NCBI RefSeq assembly: GCF_014836635.1 | Contig: NZ_JACSQL010000007.1 | Span: forward strand, 62,001-126,000 | Direction: 5' to 3' | Source: Paenibacillus gallinarum | GTDB lineage: Bacteria > Bacillota > Bacilli > Paenibacillales > Paenibacillaceae | Length of the DNA stretch: 64,000 nucleotides | Part shown: positions 19,473 to 29,710 of the stretch, one piece after another | Layout: each line of letters opens with the position of its first letter | Position numbering within the stretch: the stretch's first letter is position 1 | Position numbers and translations under genes: made by a program | The notes under the pieces: generated by a model | Told to the model about the DNA's origin: nothing | Databases searched by the model: none | What the model saw: only the letters and a program-made list of their open reading frames with translations

Positions 19473-21176
19473 ATGCAGAGGAGAACAATGATCTGGACAG
19501 TAAAATACTTATTGGTAGTAACCCTTATAATTTCATTATTGCTGAACGGACAAGTGGCAAATGCATGGGCAGGTGTGCCTGCATCTAAGCTTCATGTTAG
19601 TGGGAACCAGCTGGTAAACAGCAGTGGCCAAGCGGTTTTATTAAATGGATGGCATCAACCAGGGGGCTCTTACTGGACTTACCAGGGTAGTAATTACTAT
19701 TTAGATCGCAACGGTGGCAACCGTCATGCGGCGATTTTAGAATATTTAAAGGATATTACGAATACATTTACCGACACTTCTCCGAAATATGGAAACAGCC
19801 ATGGATGGTATATGAATCAGGTCCGCCTATTTATCGACAAAGAAGATATGGGTGATGTTGCAGCAGGCACATACAATTTTGCTGGTGCACAAGCATTTAC
19901 GCAAAATGTCCTTATCCCTTATATCGAATATGCCAAGACTAGAGGCGTTTATGTAACGATTGGACTCGATTTCACACTGAAAGACAATCAAGCAACCACG
20001 CAAGCAAATCTCGATAAATTCAATCAAATCTGGGGCTACCTCGCCTCTGAGCCGAAGATTAAAAGCGCAGATAATGTGATGTTTGAACTCGTTAATGAAC
20101 CCGTTCTGTCATATGCTAACGGAAAATGGGGAGGTCATCCCAGCCAATCTGATTTTGTAGCACACTGGGGCGCACTTAATGACTTTCAAAATTCGATGAT
20201 CTCGACAATCCGAAGCAAAGGTGCAGATAATGTGATATGGGCGGCAGGCTTAGGCTGGGATCAGTACTATCAGCTGTGTGCATCTCACCCACTAACGGAT
20301 CCACTGAACAACATTGGGTATTCTGTTCATTGGTATCCAGGCTACGGTGCCAAAGATGACTATACAACCTTGCAACAGCAATGGGATACCAATATCAAGC
20401 CTTGTGCTGATAATTATCCAATTAACATTACAGAGACGACTTGGTTCAAAACACTTCCTGGAGACTCTTCCTATTGGGAGCTATTCAATGGTTCAAATGA
20501 AGGTTTTGGCAAAAACTCAAAAGCGATCTTCACGACTGCAGGAAATGTGAGTATTGCGGTTCATATGAACGGATTTTTGCTGGGCACAGGCCCAAGAAGT
20601 ACTTTTGCGGACCCAACGGCTGGTTTGTTGTATGACGGAAATACTTCTCGGGATGGCATGGCCCGCTTCATTTTCGAATGGTATTATGAGCGTGCGCAGA
20701 TGAACCCTTGGAATGGGATCTGGAACGGAATTACATCCGGAAACACATATAAACTAGTGAATCGAGCTTCCGGTAAAGCCATTGACGTGCCAGGAGGACA
20801 AAACACAAATGGACTACAGCTTCAGCAGTGGCCTGATAATAATGCAACAGCACAGCGCTGGGTGGTGCAGGACCTAGGCACTTACAACAACTATTACAAA
20901 CTCGGAAGTGTAAGTTCATCCGATAATAAAGTCATGGATGTACGAAATGGAACGAAAAACAACGGGGAAGCGATTCAGTTATGGGAGGACTTAGGCAATA
21001 CCGCGCAACAGTTCAGATTAATTAAGCTAAGCAGCGGTTATTGGAGTATCCTTAATGTGAATAGCAATAAGGCTGTAGAGGTAGTTGGGTCCTCAACGGC
21101 TGACGGAGCAAAGTTGCAGCAAAATCTTTATCGTGGCAATCTTAATCAACAATGGCAATTAATTAAAGTAGATTGA
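19473..21176 (+). CDS. Secreted glycoside hydrolase family 5 with C-terminal CBM13 (ricin-B-type)
   Basis: 567 aa. A signal peptide (about 1-32, ending near VANAWA) precedes a GH5 barrel with RLFIDKEDMG, the acid/base Glu209 in ELVNEPVL, the conserved HWYPGYG, and the nucleophile Glu321 in NITETTWF. From about residue 430 a beta-trefoil CBM13 follows, with QLQQWPDNNATAQRW, IQLWEDLGNTAQQF and LNQQWQLI, giving three QxW-type repeats. GH5 enzymes are retaining endo-glycanases on cellulose, mannan or xylan; the subfamily cannot be fixed by eye. It has a cre site upstream and a strong terminator downstream. Confidence 0.92.
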   Translation: MQRRTMIWTVKYLLVVTLIISLLLNGQVANAWAGVPASKLHVSGNQLVNSSGQAVLLNGWHQPGGSYWTYQGSNYYLDRNGGNRHAAILEYLKDITNTFTDTSPKYGNSHGWYMNQVRLFIDKEDMGDVAAGTYNFAGAQAFTQNVLIPYIEYAKTRGVYVTIGLDFTLKDNQATTQANLDKFNQIWGYLASEPKIKSADNVMFELVNEPVLSYANGKWGGHPSQSDFVAHWGALNDFQNSMISTIRSKGADNVIWAAGLGWDQYYQLCASHPLTDPLNNIGYSVHWYPGYGAKDDYTTLQQQWDTNIKPCADNYPINITETTWFKTLPGDSSYWELFNGSNEGFGKNSKAIFTTAGNVSIAVHMNGFLLGTGPRSTFADPTAGLLYDGNTSRDGMARFIFEWYYERAQMNPWNGIWNGITSGNTYKLVNRASGKAIDVPGGQNTNGLQLQQWPDNNATAQRWVVQDLGTYNNYYKLGSVSSSDNKVMDVRNGTKNNGEAIQLWEDLGNTAQQFRLIKLSSGYWSILNVNSNKAVEVVGSSTADGAKLQQNLYRGNLNQQWQLIKVD

Positions 21177-21232
21177 GGAAATGATTTGGTTTGTAAAGAT
21201 CACACAATGGAAAACGTAAATAAATACAAAGA

Positions 21233-21267
21233 AAATAACCGGAACCGAACCCCAGTTCCGGTTATTT
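21233..21267. terminator. Bidirectional terminator between GH5 and GH42
   Basis: A perfect 13-bp stem, AAATAACCGGAAC, with a 9-nt loop and T-rich flanks on both strands, placed between convergent genes. Confidence 0.88.
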
Positions 21268-21325
21268 TTCTATTTTACCTAATAGGCTTTACGCACCCAT
21301 TCGAGAAATAAACAACTGATGTAAC

Positions 21326-23389
21326 TCACTTCTCTTTTTTTAGTATCCAAACTCCATAGGGTTCCGTTTGTATGGCACCCGTCTGCTTGGAACCAGAGAG
21401 TAGCTCTTCCGCCTCAGCGCTCAGTATAATTTCAGCCGGTTCTCCACTGTAATTGAGAAGGAATACCAGTTCTTCCTCTGCATCTGCACGAACAGCCACT
21501 TCTACAGTAGAGGGAGCTTGGCACCATCCAGCTAATGGAGATTTCACAGGCAATCGCCCTATAAGTTCACTTGCTAATGCTAAATCAAACGCTGCACCCC
21601 AATAGTAGACAAGTCCCTTACCTATGCGATTGACGGTCAAAGCCGGCTTCCCATCATAATAGCTTGATGAATAGTGTGCTAATACCTCTACCGTATCGGA
21701 TTGAACACGTAAGATGTCGTTGAAGTTTGGAGCTGTAAAATCAATATCTTGATCTGTAAACTTCACTGATACGGGTGATGCAGTTCCATTTACCATAGTG
21801 AAATCCTCAACATGTATGCCACACATCTCGGCTACTGGGCCTGGAAGCGGCTGCATGCGGCAGTGTCCGAATTCATTTTTATACCCTGTTCGGCAGCCGA
21901 ATATAACAATCCCGCCACCCTCTACATATTTCTGTAACATCGCAGCTGTGCTGTCCCGTAGAATTGCTGGATGTGGGTAGATCAGTACTTTGTATTTGGA
22001 CAACTCCGATTGTTGTTCTGACTCCATACCTGGCCGGATCATAAAGATATCAACAGGAATATGTCCGTATTGCAGAGCTTTATACCAGCTAAGCTCACTT
22101 TGCTTGGTCAAAGGACCATGCCACTGATCCAGCTCCCCATCCCATTCATTATCATAATCACGAACTAAAGCAACTTCTGCCACATTATGTTTACCTACAA
22201 TTCGTTGTCCAACCTTTTGCAGCTCTTGTCCAATATGACTTGCTTCCGCTACCCGGCGATTCGGCTGATTGTGATAATCATTGATCCCATGCCAGTAAAT
22301 TTCCGTACCGAACGTTGCCGTTCTCCAGCGGAAATACAAGATCATGTCCGCTCCATGAGCGATGCTTTGGTAAGTCCATAATCGCATTTGCCCCGGCAAT
22401 GGAGATGGCATCTCCATTTTGTTCACCCATCCCCCAGGTCCAGATTGTTGCTCCATCACGCAAAAGTTCGGTGACATGGATCTGACGTTGCTTAAAGACA
22501 AGCTCCACTTACGGTCCAGTAACGGCTTATCTCCAAGGTCCGGATAAATGGTGCTGAACTGAGGATAGGAATCATAAGAAAAGAAATCAAGCAGGTCATC
22601 TGTCATCTGATGGCTGTCCAAATGTCCAAACACACCATTTGTTGTCACCCAATGATTAGGTGCTTCTGTTCGGAGTATATCTGCCTGCAGTTTTGCAAAT
22701 GAGATCGTATTATCGGAAATAAACCGTTTTTCATCCAAAGCTTGATGCGGATTCGGTGAACCAGATACCGTGGGACGAGTAAGATACACCTGTTCCCAAC
22801 TGGTATACGTTTGGTTCCAAAATACAGTACCCCATGCGGAGTTGAGCTGCTCTAGCGTATCATATTTTTTCTGCAGCCACTGACGAAATGCAAGATGATC
22901 TGCTTCCGAGTAGAAAACATTAATCTCGCAGTTGAACTCGTTATCGATCTGCCAGCCTACAATGGCCGGGTGATCTTTATAGTGTTGTGCCATCTTTCTA
23001 GTGATTCGTTCACAAAGTTCCAAATACACGGGACTGCTGTAGTTATAGTGCCTTCTCTGTCCATGTTGGTATGTAACCCCTTCCATAGATACGTTCAGTA
23101 CCTCAGGATACTTATGAGTAAGCCATGCGGGCGGTGTAGCTGTCGGGGTTCCCATAATTACTTTTATACCGCTTATAGCTGCCTGTTCTAGAAAATCGTC
23201 AAACATCGTAAATTCAAACTTACCTTCCTCTGGTTCAAAGATGGACCAAGCAAATTCGCCAATTCGAATGATACTAAATCCCATCTCTTTCATTCTTCTT
23301 AGGTCGTCTGTCCAAAGTGATTTGTCCCATTGTTCTGGATAATAACAAGCACCTAGGTGAAAGCGTTTTAACGATAAAGTTTTGGTCAT
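21326..23389 (-). CDS. Glycoside hydrolase family 42 beta-galactosidase
   Basis: 687 aa from the ATG at 23387-23389, which follows GGGAGAAA and gives the canonical GH42 opening (FHLGACYYPEQW); an extension to 23458 lacks a ribosome site. Acid/base is Glu151 in GWQIDNEF and nucleophile Glu313 in CVMEQQSGPGGW. The barrel is followed by the trimerisation domain (IVIFGCRTGYKNEFG) and a C-terminal beta domain. With no signal peptide it acts in the cytoplasm on beta-galactosides, probably galacto-oligosaccharides from pectin or galactan. It lies 103 bp downstream of GH115 on the same strand. Confidence 0.94.
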   Translation of the reverse strand: MTKTLSLKRFHLGACYYPEQWDKSLWTDDLRRMKEMGFSIIRIGEFAWSIFEPEEGKFEFTMFDDFLEQAAISGIKVIMGTPTATPPAWLTHKYPEVLNVSMEGVTYQHGQRRHYNYSSPVYLELCERITRKMAQHYKDHPAIVGWQIDNEFNCEINVFYSEADHLAFRQWLQKKYDTLEQLNSAWGTVFWNQTYTSWEQVYLTRPTVSGSPNPHQALDEKRFISDNTISFAKLQADILRTEAPNHWVTTNGVFGHLDSHQMTDDLLDFFSYDSYPQFSTIYPDLGDKPLLDRKWSLSLSNVRSMSPNFCVMEQQSGPGGWVNKMEMPSPLPGQMRLWTYQSIAHGADMILYFRWRTATFGTEIYWHGINDYHNQPNRRVAEASHIGQELQKVGQRIVGKHNVAEVALVRDYDNEWDGELDQWHGPLTKQSELSWYKALQYGHIPVDIFMIRPGMESEQQSELSKYKVLIYPHPAILRDSTAAMLQKYVEGGGIVIFGCRTGYKNEFGHCRMQPLPGPVAEMCGIHVEDFTMVNGTASPVSVKFTDQDIDFTAPNFNDILRVQSDTVEVLAHYSSSYYDGKPALTVNRIGKGLVYYWGAAFDLALASELIGRLPVKSPLAGWCQAPSTVEVAVRADAEEELVFLLNYSGEPAEIILSAEAEELLSGSKQTGAIQTEPYGVWILKKEK

Positions 23390-23492
23390 GGTACATTTCT
23401 CCCTCGCTAGAAGTCGTGATGCTAATCTTTGCTTTTTTACCTGTTCTTTGCAATACATAGATTACCATATCTAAAATTTATTGTTTTGACTA

Positions 23493-26400
23493 TTAAACCT
23501 TTCTTATCGAGTCTTTCCACATAAGATCTGCAGGGGGCAGTTCTTCACTAATCGACATATAAATACGGTCAATCCTGAGTTCGGACTTTCTCGCAAGGAT
23601 TGAAAATAAATGATCCCCCATCGTCAGTTCCAAATCGGAGATGTAGCACCAGTAATATAATTGAGCCGTGTTATAAGTATGAAGTTTCCCTTTACTTAGC
23701 TGCTCAGATAATGGTTTCACAATGCCGTCCAACGACAAATAACAAGAATCCGATTGATCATTATAATGACGAAGAAGCAGCCAAATATGATACGTTCCAG
23801 GAGTATGAATCCGTATTTGGTAGTTCATAGCTGGAGCAATCTTCGGATCTTCCCATAGGATACCAGGTTTAGGAACATGCATAGCAAGCCCCGTTCTGCC
23901 ATTGGTTTCGGCCTGTAAGTGACTCCAAGAAAGAGCAGTCCCGTCCATACTTGACGTGAGATAAGCATTTTCTGAATTTTCTAACACATACTCCACCTCG
24001 ATCGCAACAACACCATTTGTTTCTAGAAATTTTCCTGCACCAAATTCTTTAATTATATCTTTTCTAGAATCTAGATTAACACGGTTAGCATAGCGCTTCT
24101 TACCAAGTGATGCCTGCGGTATATTTACACCTTTCAAGAAAACATTGTGAATCGTTTTGTAAAAATCTCTCGTTGCATATAGTACATTCGGAAGAGGTAC
24201 TTCACTCTCTTTTGTCTTATACAACTCATTACATAAGCGCTCAACTTCATTCCACTCTACGTCAGGGGATTCGAAACCATGTTCAGAAACCGGTATGTGA
24301 TTATACCAACTGGTAATCGGACCTAAATTGGATGCGATATTCGGCTCGTCTGTATAGAGTACCATCTTGCTGATCGTTACATAATGATCAACCATATACA
24401 GCTTTAAAACATGCATACCTGCAGACAAGTAAGGGAGTTTAACCACCATTTTTTCTCCATTATTAAAGACGGATTCCTTCCAGTTCCCCATCCATTCATC
24501 ACGGGTTTTTGATTCGACTATAATAGGCTCGGCATCATCTATTCCAATTTCAAACCGAATTCTCCCTGTAGAATGTAATGTGAGAAATCGATGTATCTCT
24601 AGTGCGAACTCTCCGCTCTCTTTTAATAAAATGTCGTATCCTAAAAAAGGATGTTTCTTCACCTCTCCATCAAGTGGTTGTAAGCTTGCGTTCCAAGCCA
24701 TCACCGCTGCACCTTCATATCTTCCGATCCCCGGAACGGTCACCCAGCCGCACTTTAGCTCGGTATCAGTCTCACCGTGATGGTGATGGTATGAAGCTGC
24801 GGGAATAGCAATATAACCATCGGCTTCTATATATCCGCTGAACCCTTGCGGAACTTCTACATGTTCTTCTATTAGAACGCGTACCGAACGAACTGTCCCC
24901 TCCTTAAGGTTTTGGACGGTAATGAGTCCAGTCTTGCCCGCATGCTTCATGGGATCATTCACTGACACCAAGATTCTCTTCTCGGTTTGGATCGATCCTT
25001 CTTTTTCGGAAATTGAAATAAAGTCGGCTCCTTCGGTTATCTCGATTTGAAAAGGAAGCTTTCCTTCTCCTAGATTACCTATCTCAAACCATTTTTGTCT
25101 TCGTCCATAGATGGAGAAATGCAGCACATCCTCTTCATTCCATAGATGGATGCTCATGCCGGTTCCCGATATTTTTAATGCAGGTTTTCGCGCAGGATAC
25201 ATGGCAGTTGGTGGAGGAGGAAAGCTTTCAGGTGTGAGAATGCCTTCCCATTTACCACTGCTCATTTTTTTGTTATAAAAATGAAGCATGCCTCGCTTGT
25301 AATCCATCATTTTTTTGGAAAGTTCGACATAGTGATCTGCTGCCTGCATGTTTCCACGATCATACGAAAGGACACTCCGATCCGCATAATAGAATTCATG
25401 ATTGGTATAATAGGAAGCGTGTATTTTCATTAGAAACAGTTGGAAAAATGCGTCTCGCTCTCCCTGTGGAAGACGATACAGAATGTTGTTTCCCCGTCTA
25501 AAGATATCCTCAAGCTTCATTAATCTACGGCCTGCTTCATCACCAAGTACGGTTTGTGAAAAGACATTAGAATTCATATGTTCAATTTTTCGTACATTCG
25601 TTACCTGTGCAAAAATTTCATATAATTCAGCTGCTTCCGCACCGTGATTTCCGGTAAAATTAGCGTTAATCCAGTGTTCAGTAAACTGTAATGCATTTTT
25701 TGTTAATGCCTTATCTTTGCCTGCTTCCCAGCCATATCGCAAGAAAAACTCCATATCCTGTTCAAGAGGCTTCAGCCCCCCTACATTTAGAATCCATAGT
25801 TTCCGTATTCCAGACTCATATGACTTTTTCAGCTCATTCCCCGTGTGAGCCAAAGGAATTGAATTTATAAATAGATAGCTCATTGCGGTTCCTGGAGTAG
25901 CCCAGTACGAATTATGGTAATATAACCCGTTTCCGCCCGTTCGTTTGCGTTCTGCTTCATTCGGATACCTGCGCACATGACCAAAGTTATCATTTGCCCA
26001 TATTAAGGTCACGTTATCAGGTAACTCAAGTCCCCGATCATAAAGATTCAATACTTCTTTGTAAGGAATAAAGGTTTGTAACGAATGTTGTTCCCTTTCC
26101 TGACCAATGACGTCTCTAATGATTTCCCTTTGATTTTGAATGACTTCCCCTAGCAAAGAAACTCTCGCTTCTGTCTTCTCATCCTCGTTCATCGATTGAT
26201 CTTCATCGATTGCCTGAGTATGAAAACCGGAATCGTGGATTCCGCGCATGCCAACGGTATAACACACTTCATAACTTTTGTTATTCTCGACGCTTTCACG
26301 CCAGTACTCTTCCAAGATCTCACGATTTTGTCCCTCGATAGAATAATCGTATACAGCATCCGTATAGCCTTTTGCCTCGAGCCAAGGTTCCCATTCGTTT

Positions 26401-27140
26401 TGATTACTGCGAAGCAGCATATCGCAATGCGATGTCCCTACCACAATCCCCATACGATCCGCGAGTGCTGCATTTTCGGGATTTTCATTAAAATAATTCA
26501 CATGCATGGCTGGCCAGATGAAATTTGCTTTTAAACGGAGTAGCAGTTCAAAAATAGGTTGGTAGGTAGCTGGACCGATCGTACCATCCGAAGTATGAAG
26601 CTTAGCCCACTCATCCAGCTCTTCCTCATCATTTAAGAAGATTCCCCTGTACTTCACAGAAGGCCAATCTGCTTTTGAAAAATCAAGTGGCAGATGGAAT
26701 GCATCTTTTGTTTTTACGGGAACATCTGCAAAGTAATACCATGGGGATACACCGATCGCCTCACATAGATCATAGATTCCAAAAACGGTACCTCGTCTAT
26801 CCGTTCCTATGATATAGAATACGCCGTCTACTACTTCTTGAAGGAAAGCTTCCCAGTGATATGAACCATCTTCTTGCTTCATCTTATCAAGTGAAACCCC
26901 TTTTTCTAGTAGATAAGTTAGCAAGGACTGATTATTTGCAAGAGTACCAATCACGATACTGCCCTGTTCTATTTCTTTCGTAATGACGGCTTTACAGCCG
27001 CATGCCCTGTCTATATCTCGGGTTACATTTTTAACAGCAAGATGCACTGCACCATTTTCCGTATCAGAAACATAAACCATTACGGATTGATTTCTTTTCA
27101 ATAATTCAAATTGATTGATCATTCCTTGGTTTGACTTCAA
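23493..27140 (-). CDS. Glycoside hydrolase family 115 alpha-glucuronidase
   Basis: 1215 aa, starting at TTG (27138-27140) behind the strong GGAGGAGGGG. Family landmarks are KYRGIFLNDEEEL, ANFIWPAMHVNYF, VVGTSHCDMLLR, RGIHDSGF, LIWANDNFGHVRR, and GGLKPLEQDMEFFLRYGW in the barrel; beta domains follow to the end. GH115 releases 4-O-methylglucuronic acid from internal or terminal xylose units. It has no signal peptide, so it would act on imported glucurono-xylo-oligosaccharides. A natural four-His run occurs near residue 788. It is divergent from an AraC regulator that probably controls it. Confidence 0.93.
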   Translation of the reverse strand: MKSNQGMINQFELLKRNQSVMVYVSDTENGAVHLAVKNVTRDIDRACGCKAVITKEIEQGSIVIGTLANNQSLLTYLLEKGVSLDKMKQEDGSYHWEAFLQEVVDGVFYIIGTDRRGTVFGIYDLCEAIGVSPWYYFADVPVKTKDAFHLPLDFSKADWPSVKYRGIFLNDEEELDEWAKLHTSDGTIGPATYQPIFELLLRLKANFIWPAMHVNYFNENPENAALADRMGIVVGTSHCDMLLRSNQNEWEPWLEAKGYTDAVYDYSIEGQNREILEEYWRESVENNKSYEVCYTVGMRGIHDSGFHTQAIDEDQSMNEDEKTEARVSLLGEVIQNQREIIRDVIGQEREQHSLQTFIPYKEVLNLYDRGLELPDNVTLIWANDNFGHVRRYPNEAERKRTGGNGLYYHNSYWATPGTAMSYLFINSIPLAHTGNELKKSYESGIRKLWILNVGGLKPLEQDMEFFLRYGWEAGKDKALTKNALQFTEHWINANFTGNHGAEAAELYEIFAQVTNVRKIEHMNSNVFSQTVLGDEAGRRLMKLEDIFRRGNNILYRLPQGERDAFFQLFLMKIHASYYTNHEFYYADRSVLSYDRGNMQAADHYVELSKKMMDYKRGMLHFYNKKMSSGKWEGILTPESFPPPPTAMYPARKPALKISGTGMSIHLWNEEDVLHFSIYGRRQKWFEIGNLGEGKLPFQIEITEGADFISISEKEGSIQTEKRILVSVNDPMKHAGKTGLITVQNLKEGTVRSVRVLIEEHVEVPQGFSGYIEADGYIAIPAASYHHHHGETDTELKCGWVTVPGIGRYEGAAVMAWNASLQPLDGEVKKHPFLGYDILLKESGEFALEIHRFLTLHSTGRIRFEIGIDDAEPIIVESKTRDEWMGNWKESVFNNGEKMVVKLPYLSAGMHVLKLYMVDHYVTISKMVLYTDEPNIASNLGPITSWYNHIPVSEHGFESPDVEWNEVERLCNELYKTKESEVPLPNVLYATRDFYKTIHNVFLKGVNIPQASLGKKRYANRVNLDSRKDIIKEFGAGKFLETNGVVAIEVEYVLENSENAYLTSSMDGTALSWSHLQAETNGRTGLAMHVPKPGILWEDPKIAPAMNYQIRIHTPGTYHIWLLLRHYNDQSDSCYLSLDGIVKPLSEQLSKGKLHTYNTAQLYYWCYISDLELTMGDHLFSILARKSELRIDRIYMSISEELPPADLMWKDSIRKV

Positions 27141-27270
27141 GATTGTGCCCCTCCTCCTATTCCACCCTTGGTAGCTAAACTATACCTGAATACCAAGCAA
27201 TTATCTTTTAGTATTTTGCCATATTAAGGATTTGTTATATTATATTGCTATATAGAACGGAGGCTGAGCG

Positions 27271-28080
27271 ATGAGTCCAGATTTGTTTCAATCGCATCCG
27301 CTATTTTCAATTGAATATGTAGTTCATGACAAGAGCCACGTGATGTCTAATGAGCATTACCACAATGCTTATGAACTCTATTTTCTAGAAGAAGGTTATC
27401 ATCAGATGTTAACTAACGATTCCATTTATGACGTAACCATGCATGATGTTGCTCTATTTAAACCCAATTCTTTTCATCGAAGTTATAGAAATCAAGCTTG
27501 TGCTAGAACATGTCTTTATTTTACAGAGCGTTTTTTACATTTGTATTTTACGGAAAGATCCATAAATTCTTTATTAGGATGCTTCGATAAAGACATCATC
27601 TCACTGAACAAAGACGTATTTCCCAAGGTAAAAAAACAATTGTTGTTATTAGAGAAAGAAAACATCGATGACACGAACAATCGCATTTTTGTATATCTAG
27701 CTGATCTGTTAACTCTGTTGAATGATCATAAAAGTTCACTAAAAACTGATCAAACATCCAAGGACACTAACTTTGCGCAAATCCTTTCATATATCAATCA
27801 AAACTACAACAAGATAACGAAAATTGAGGAGATTGCAGAGCAGTTTTACATATCTAAATATTATTTATGTCATCGCTTTAAAGAAACGACCGGTCTTACT
27901 TTAATTCAATATATCAATAACATTAAAATTCAACATGCATGTAACCTGCTTATAAACACGAAATCATCCATTTTGGAGATCGGAATCGCATGTGGCTTTA
28001 ATTCTTCCATGTACTTTTGTAGAGTCTTCAAACAAGCTTTATTCATGACACCAAGTGAATTTAGAAAACAAGCTACATAA
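27271..28080 (+). CDS. AraC-family transcriptional regulator
   Basis: 269 aa. The N-terminal cupin-like sensing domain (about 1-150) includes HYHNAYELYFLEEG. The C-terminal double HTH (about 165-268) includes IEEIAEQFYISKYYLCHRFKETTG and IGIACGFNSSMYFCRVFKQ, ending MTPSEFRKQ. ATG follows CGGAGG. It is divergent from GH115-GH42 with a 130-bp gap, the usual layout of a sugar-responsive activator and its target operon. No dyad operator was obvious in the gap. Confidence 0.92.
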   Translation: MSPDLFQSHPLFSIEYVVHDKSHVMSNEHYHNAYELYFLEEGYHQMLTNDSIYDVTMHDVALFKPNSFHRSYRNQACARTCLYFTERFLHLYFTERSINSLLGCFDKDIISLNKDVFPKVKKQLLLLEKENIDDTNNRIFVYLADLLTLLNDHKSSLKTDQTSKDTNFAQILSYINQNYNKITKIEEIAEQFYISKYYLCHRFKETTGLTLIQYINNIKIQHACNLLINTKSSILEIGIACGFNSSMYFCRVFKQALFMTPSEFRKQAT

Positions 28081-28217
28081 TGATGGTCAAGAACGGATTA
28101 GGACACCAACGTATCAAATAAATCACTCTAAAGTTTTAAAATTTGTACCTCTACAACAAAAAAATCCGCGCTCGGCACGAATTCCTCTTGAGATACACAT
28201 TGTAAAATGGGGTTACA

Positions 28218-29198
28218 TTATATCAACTTAAAAGACTCAGGATATCCCGCCATGTATGTAATCATTTCTTCGTTGATTTCCCATTTAAACGCTGCACTCA
28301 AAACGGGATCATGAAAAAAAGATTCTACTATCGTACGGTTTAAGTCGGTGTTATAGATGACATGACTGGTTTCATTATTCTGCTGTATGTTTATAATTAT
28401 TTCCGTGGTTGCAAAGTTAATCTGTTGAAAACGGATTTCTTTTCGGTCAGGAAATCTATTGGATGTAAAATAAATATTCAAATGATCTATGTCGTAAACT
28501 AAGCTGAAAGCTGTATCCTCTCTTTCAATAGACTGAAGGACGTCATAAACAAATGAGACATCCGCTCTTGAATTTTCCAGTAATTCTGCAGCACGAGTGA
28601 ATCGTTTCATAGAATTTATTTCATAATCGCTCCGTTCCTTTCTCCACTTTTCTTCAGGATCTTTAAACATCCTAAAGGCTTCTAAATATGGAGTATTAGC
28701 CATCACTTTTACAGGGAGACTTTCTTCAGAATATATTGATAACTTTCCATTTAAAAATTCGAATATTGCGCATTTTCCCGTTCTATCACAGATCATATAG
28801 TGGAGACGAGACAGCGGATTTACGATCTGAGTACATGTCGCTTTATTCTTTGCTTCTTCAACGGTTGCACAGGTATCAAGCATCAATTGAATCCATTGCA
28901 ACTCACCGATGACAGGGAGATCTTTTGGTTCAGGATAACTTGATTCCCAGAGTGTTGTCTGTTCCACCACAAGACCCGCTTCATTCATTCCACCGTTTGG
29001 AAATTCTTTACTTACTTGTGAAACCGTCACACTGCCGTACTTAGAGACCCACTCCATCGGACGATCTGGCGGCATAATCATAGCTGTTTTGTGAACCCCT
29101 CTTTTATTTGTGAAAAAGTAAGCTCCATCATAAGGAACATCCTGGTTTTTACCGAGCAATCTCACTCCATATTGGTTTACAAAGACAGCGGTACTCAT
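28218..29198 (-). CDS. Choloylglycine-hydrolase-like Ntn protein with Ser in place of Cys2
   Basis: 326 aa, the normal size of linear-amide C-N hydrolases (bile salt hydrolase, penicillin V acylase, Ntn fold). The body shows GKNQD near residue 17, FPNGGMNEAGLVVEQTTLW with the oxyanion Asn, and LHYMICDRTGKCAIFEF. The family begins Met-Cys, where the processed Cys is the nucleophile; here the codon is AGT (Met-Ser-Thr-Ala). The RxxD arginine is Lys. It may use an N-terminal Ser as penicillin G acylases do, or be inactive. It is translated 9 bp after an HTH regulator gene. Confidence 0.75.
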   Translation of the reverse strand: MSTAVFVNQYGVRLLGKNQDVPYDGAYFFTNKRGVHKTAMIMPPDRPMEWVSKYGSVTVSQVSKEFPNGGMNEAGLVVEQTTLWESSYPEPKDLPVIGELQWIQLMLDTCATVEEAKNKATCTQIVNPLSRLHYMICDRTGKCAIFEFLNGKLSIYSEESLPVKVMANTPYLEAFRMFKDPEEKWRKERSDYEINSMKRFTRAAELLENSRADVSFVYDVLQSIEREDTAFSLVYDIDHLNIYFTSNRFPDRKEIRFQQINFATTEIIINIQQNNETSHVIYNTDLNRTIVESFFHDPVLSAAFKWEINEEMITYMAGYPESFKLI

Positions 29199-29207
29199 AA
29201 GCTCACC

Positions 29208-29699
29208 TTACTTCCTAAGTTTATTAGACAACTCATCCATTCTTCCTGACTCTAATTCATCAATAACCATATCTAATATATTTCCTGCTCTTTCATCACC
29301 TTTTTCCAATATGGTTGCCATTCTAGTAAGGCGAAGTTGATCCCTGTACTCTTGTTCGAGTTGCTTCTTTTTCTCCAAGAAAGGCCCGATGTCTTCTTCG
29401 CTCACTTCTTCCGCCTTAAGTTTTGTGAGTTTCTGATCTAATAACAACTTGTGCAGCTCGATTCTAGAGATAGGTGTAAGCGGCTTTACGAAGTACTGAT
29501 GATCTATAAGTATGGTTTCTTCCACCCCAAAATAATTGCTGAGAAGTCGGACTCTTTCCTGTGGAATGGGTCTTCTTTTTTTGATCCAATCCGAGAATTG
29601 CTGTGGTGTAATGTTTAGTTCGCGGCCAATGCCAGAATAGGATTGATCGTTAATCATCACTAAATATTCCAAGACGGTTTTAGTAATTAAATTTTTCAA
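29208..29699 (-). CDS. Xre-type HTH regulator
   Basis: 163 aa from TTG at 29697-29699 with AGGAGG 5 nt upstream. An N-terminal helix-turn-helix (about 18-55) contains SGIGRELNITPQQFSDWIKK and a second helix pair to NYFGVEE. The C-terminal half is charged and helical (EEDIGPFLEKKKQLEQEYRDQL), probably a coiled-coil dimerisation region. Two copies of a 17-bp near-palindrome sit on its own promoter, so it is almost certainly autoregulated, and the acylase-like gene is co-transcribed. The effector is unknown. Confidence 0.82.
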   Translation of the reverse strand: MKNLITKTVLEYLVMINDQSYSGIGRELNITPQQFSDWIKKRRPIPQERVRLLSNYFGVEETILIDHQYFVKPLTPISRIELHKLLLDQKLTKLKAEEVSEEDIGPFLEKKKQLEQEYRDQLRLTRMATILEKGDERAGNILDMVIDELESGRMDELSNKLRK

Positions 29700-29710
29700 A
29701 GGAGCCTCCT

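Noticed and set aside
24760-24790. Four consecutive His codons in GH115, possible artificial tag
   Set aside because: They are internal to a conserved domain linker with normal flanking sequence and no vector-like DNA.
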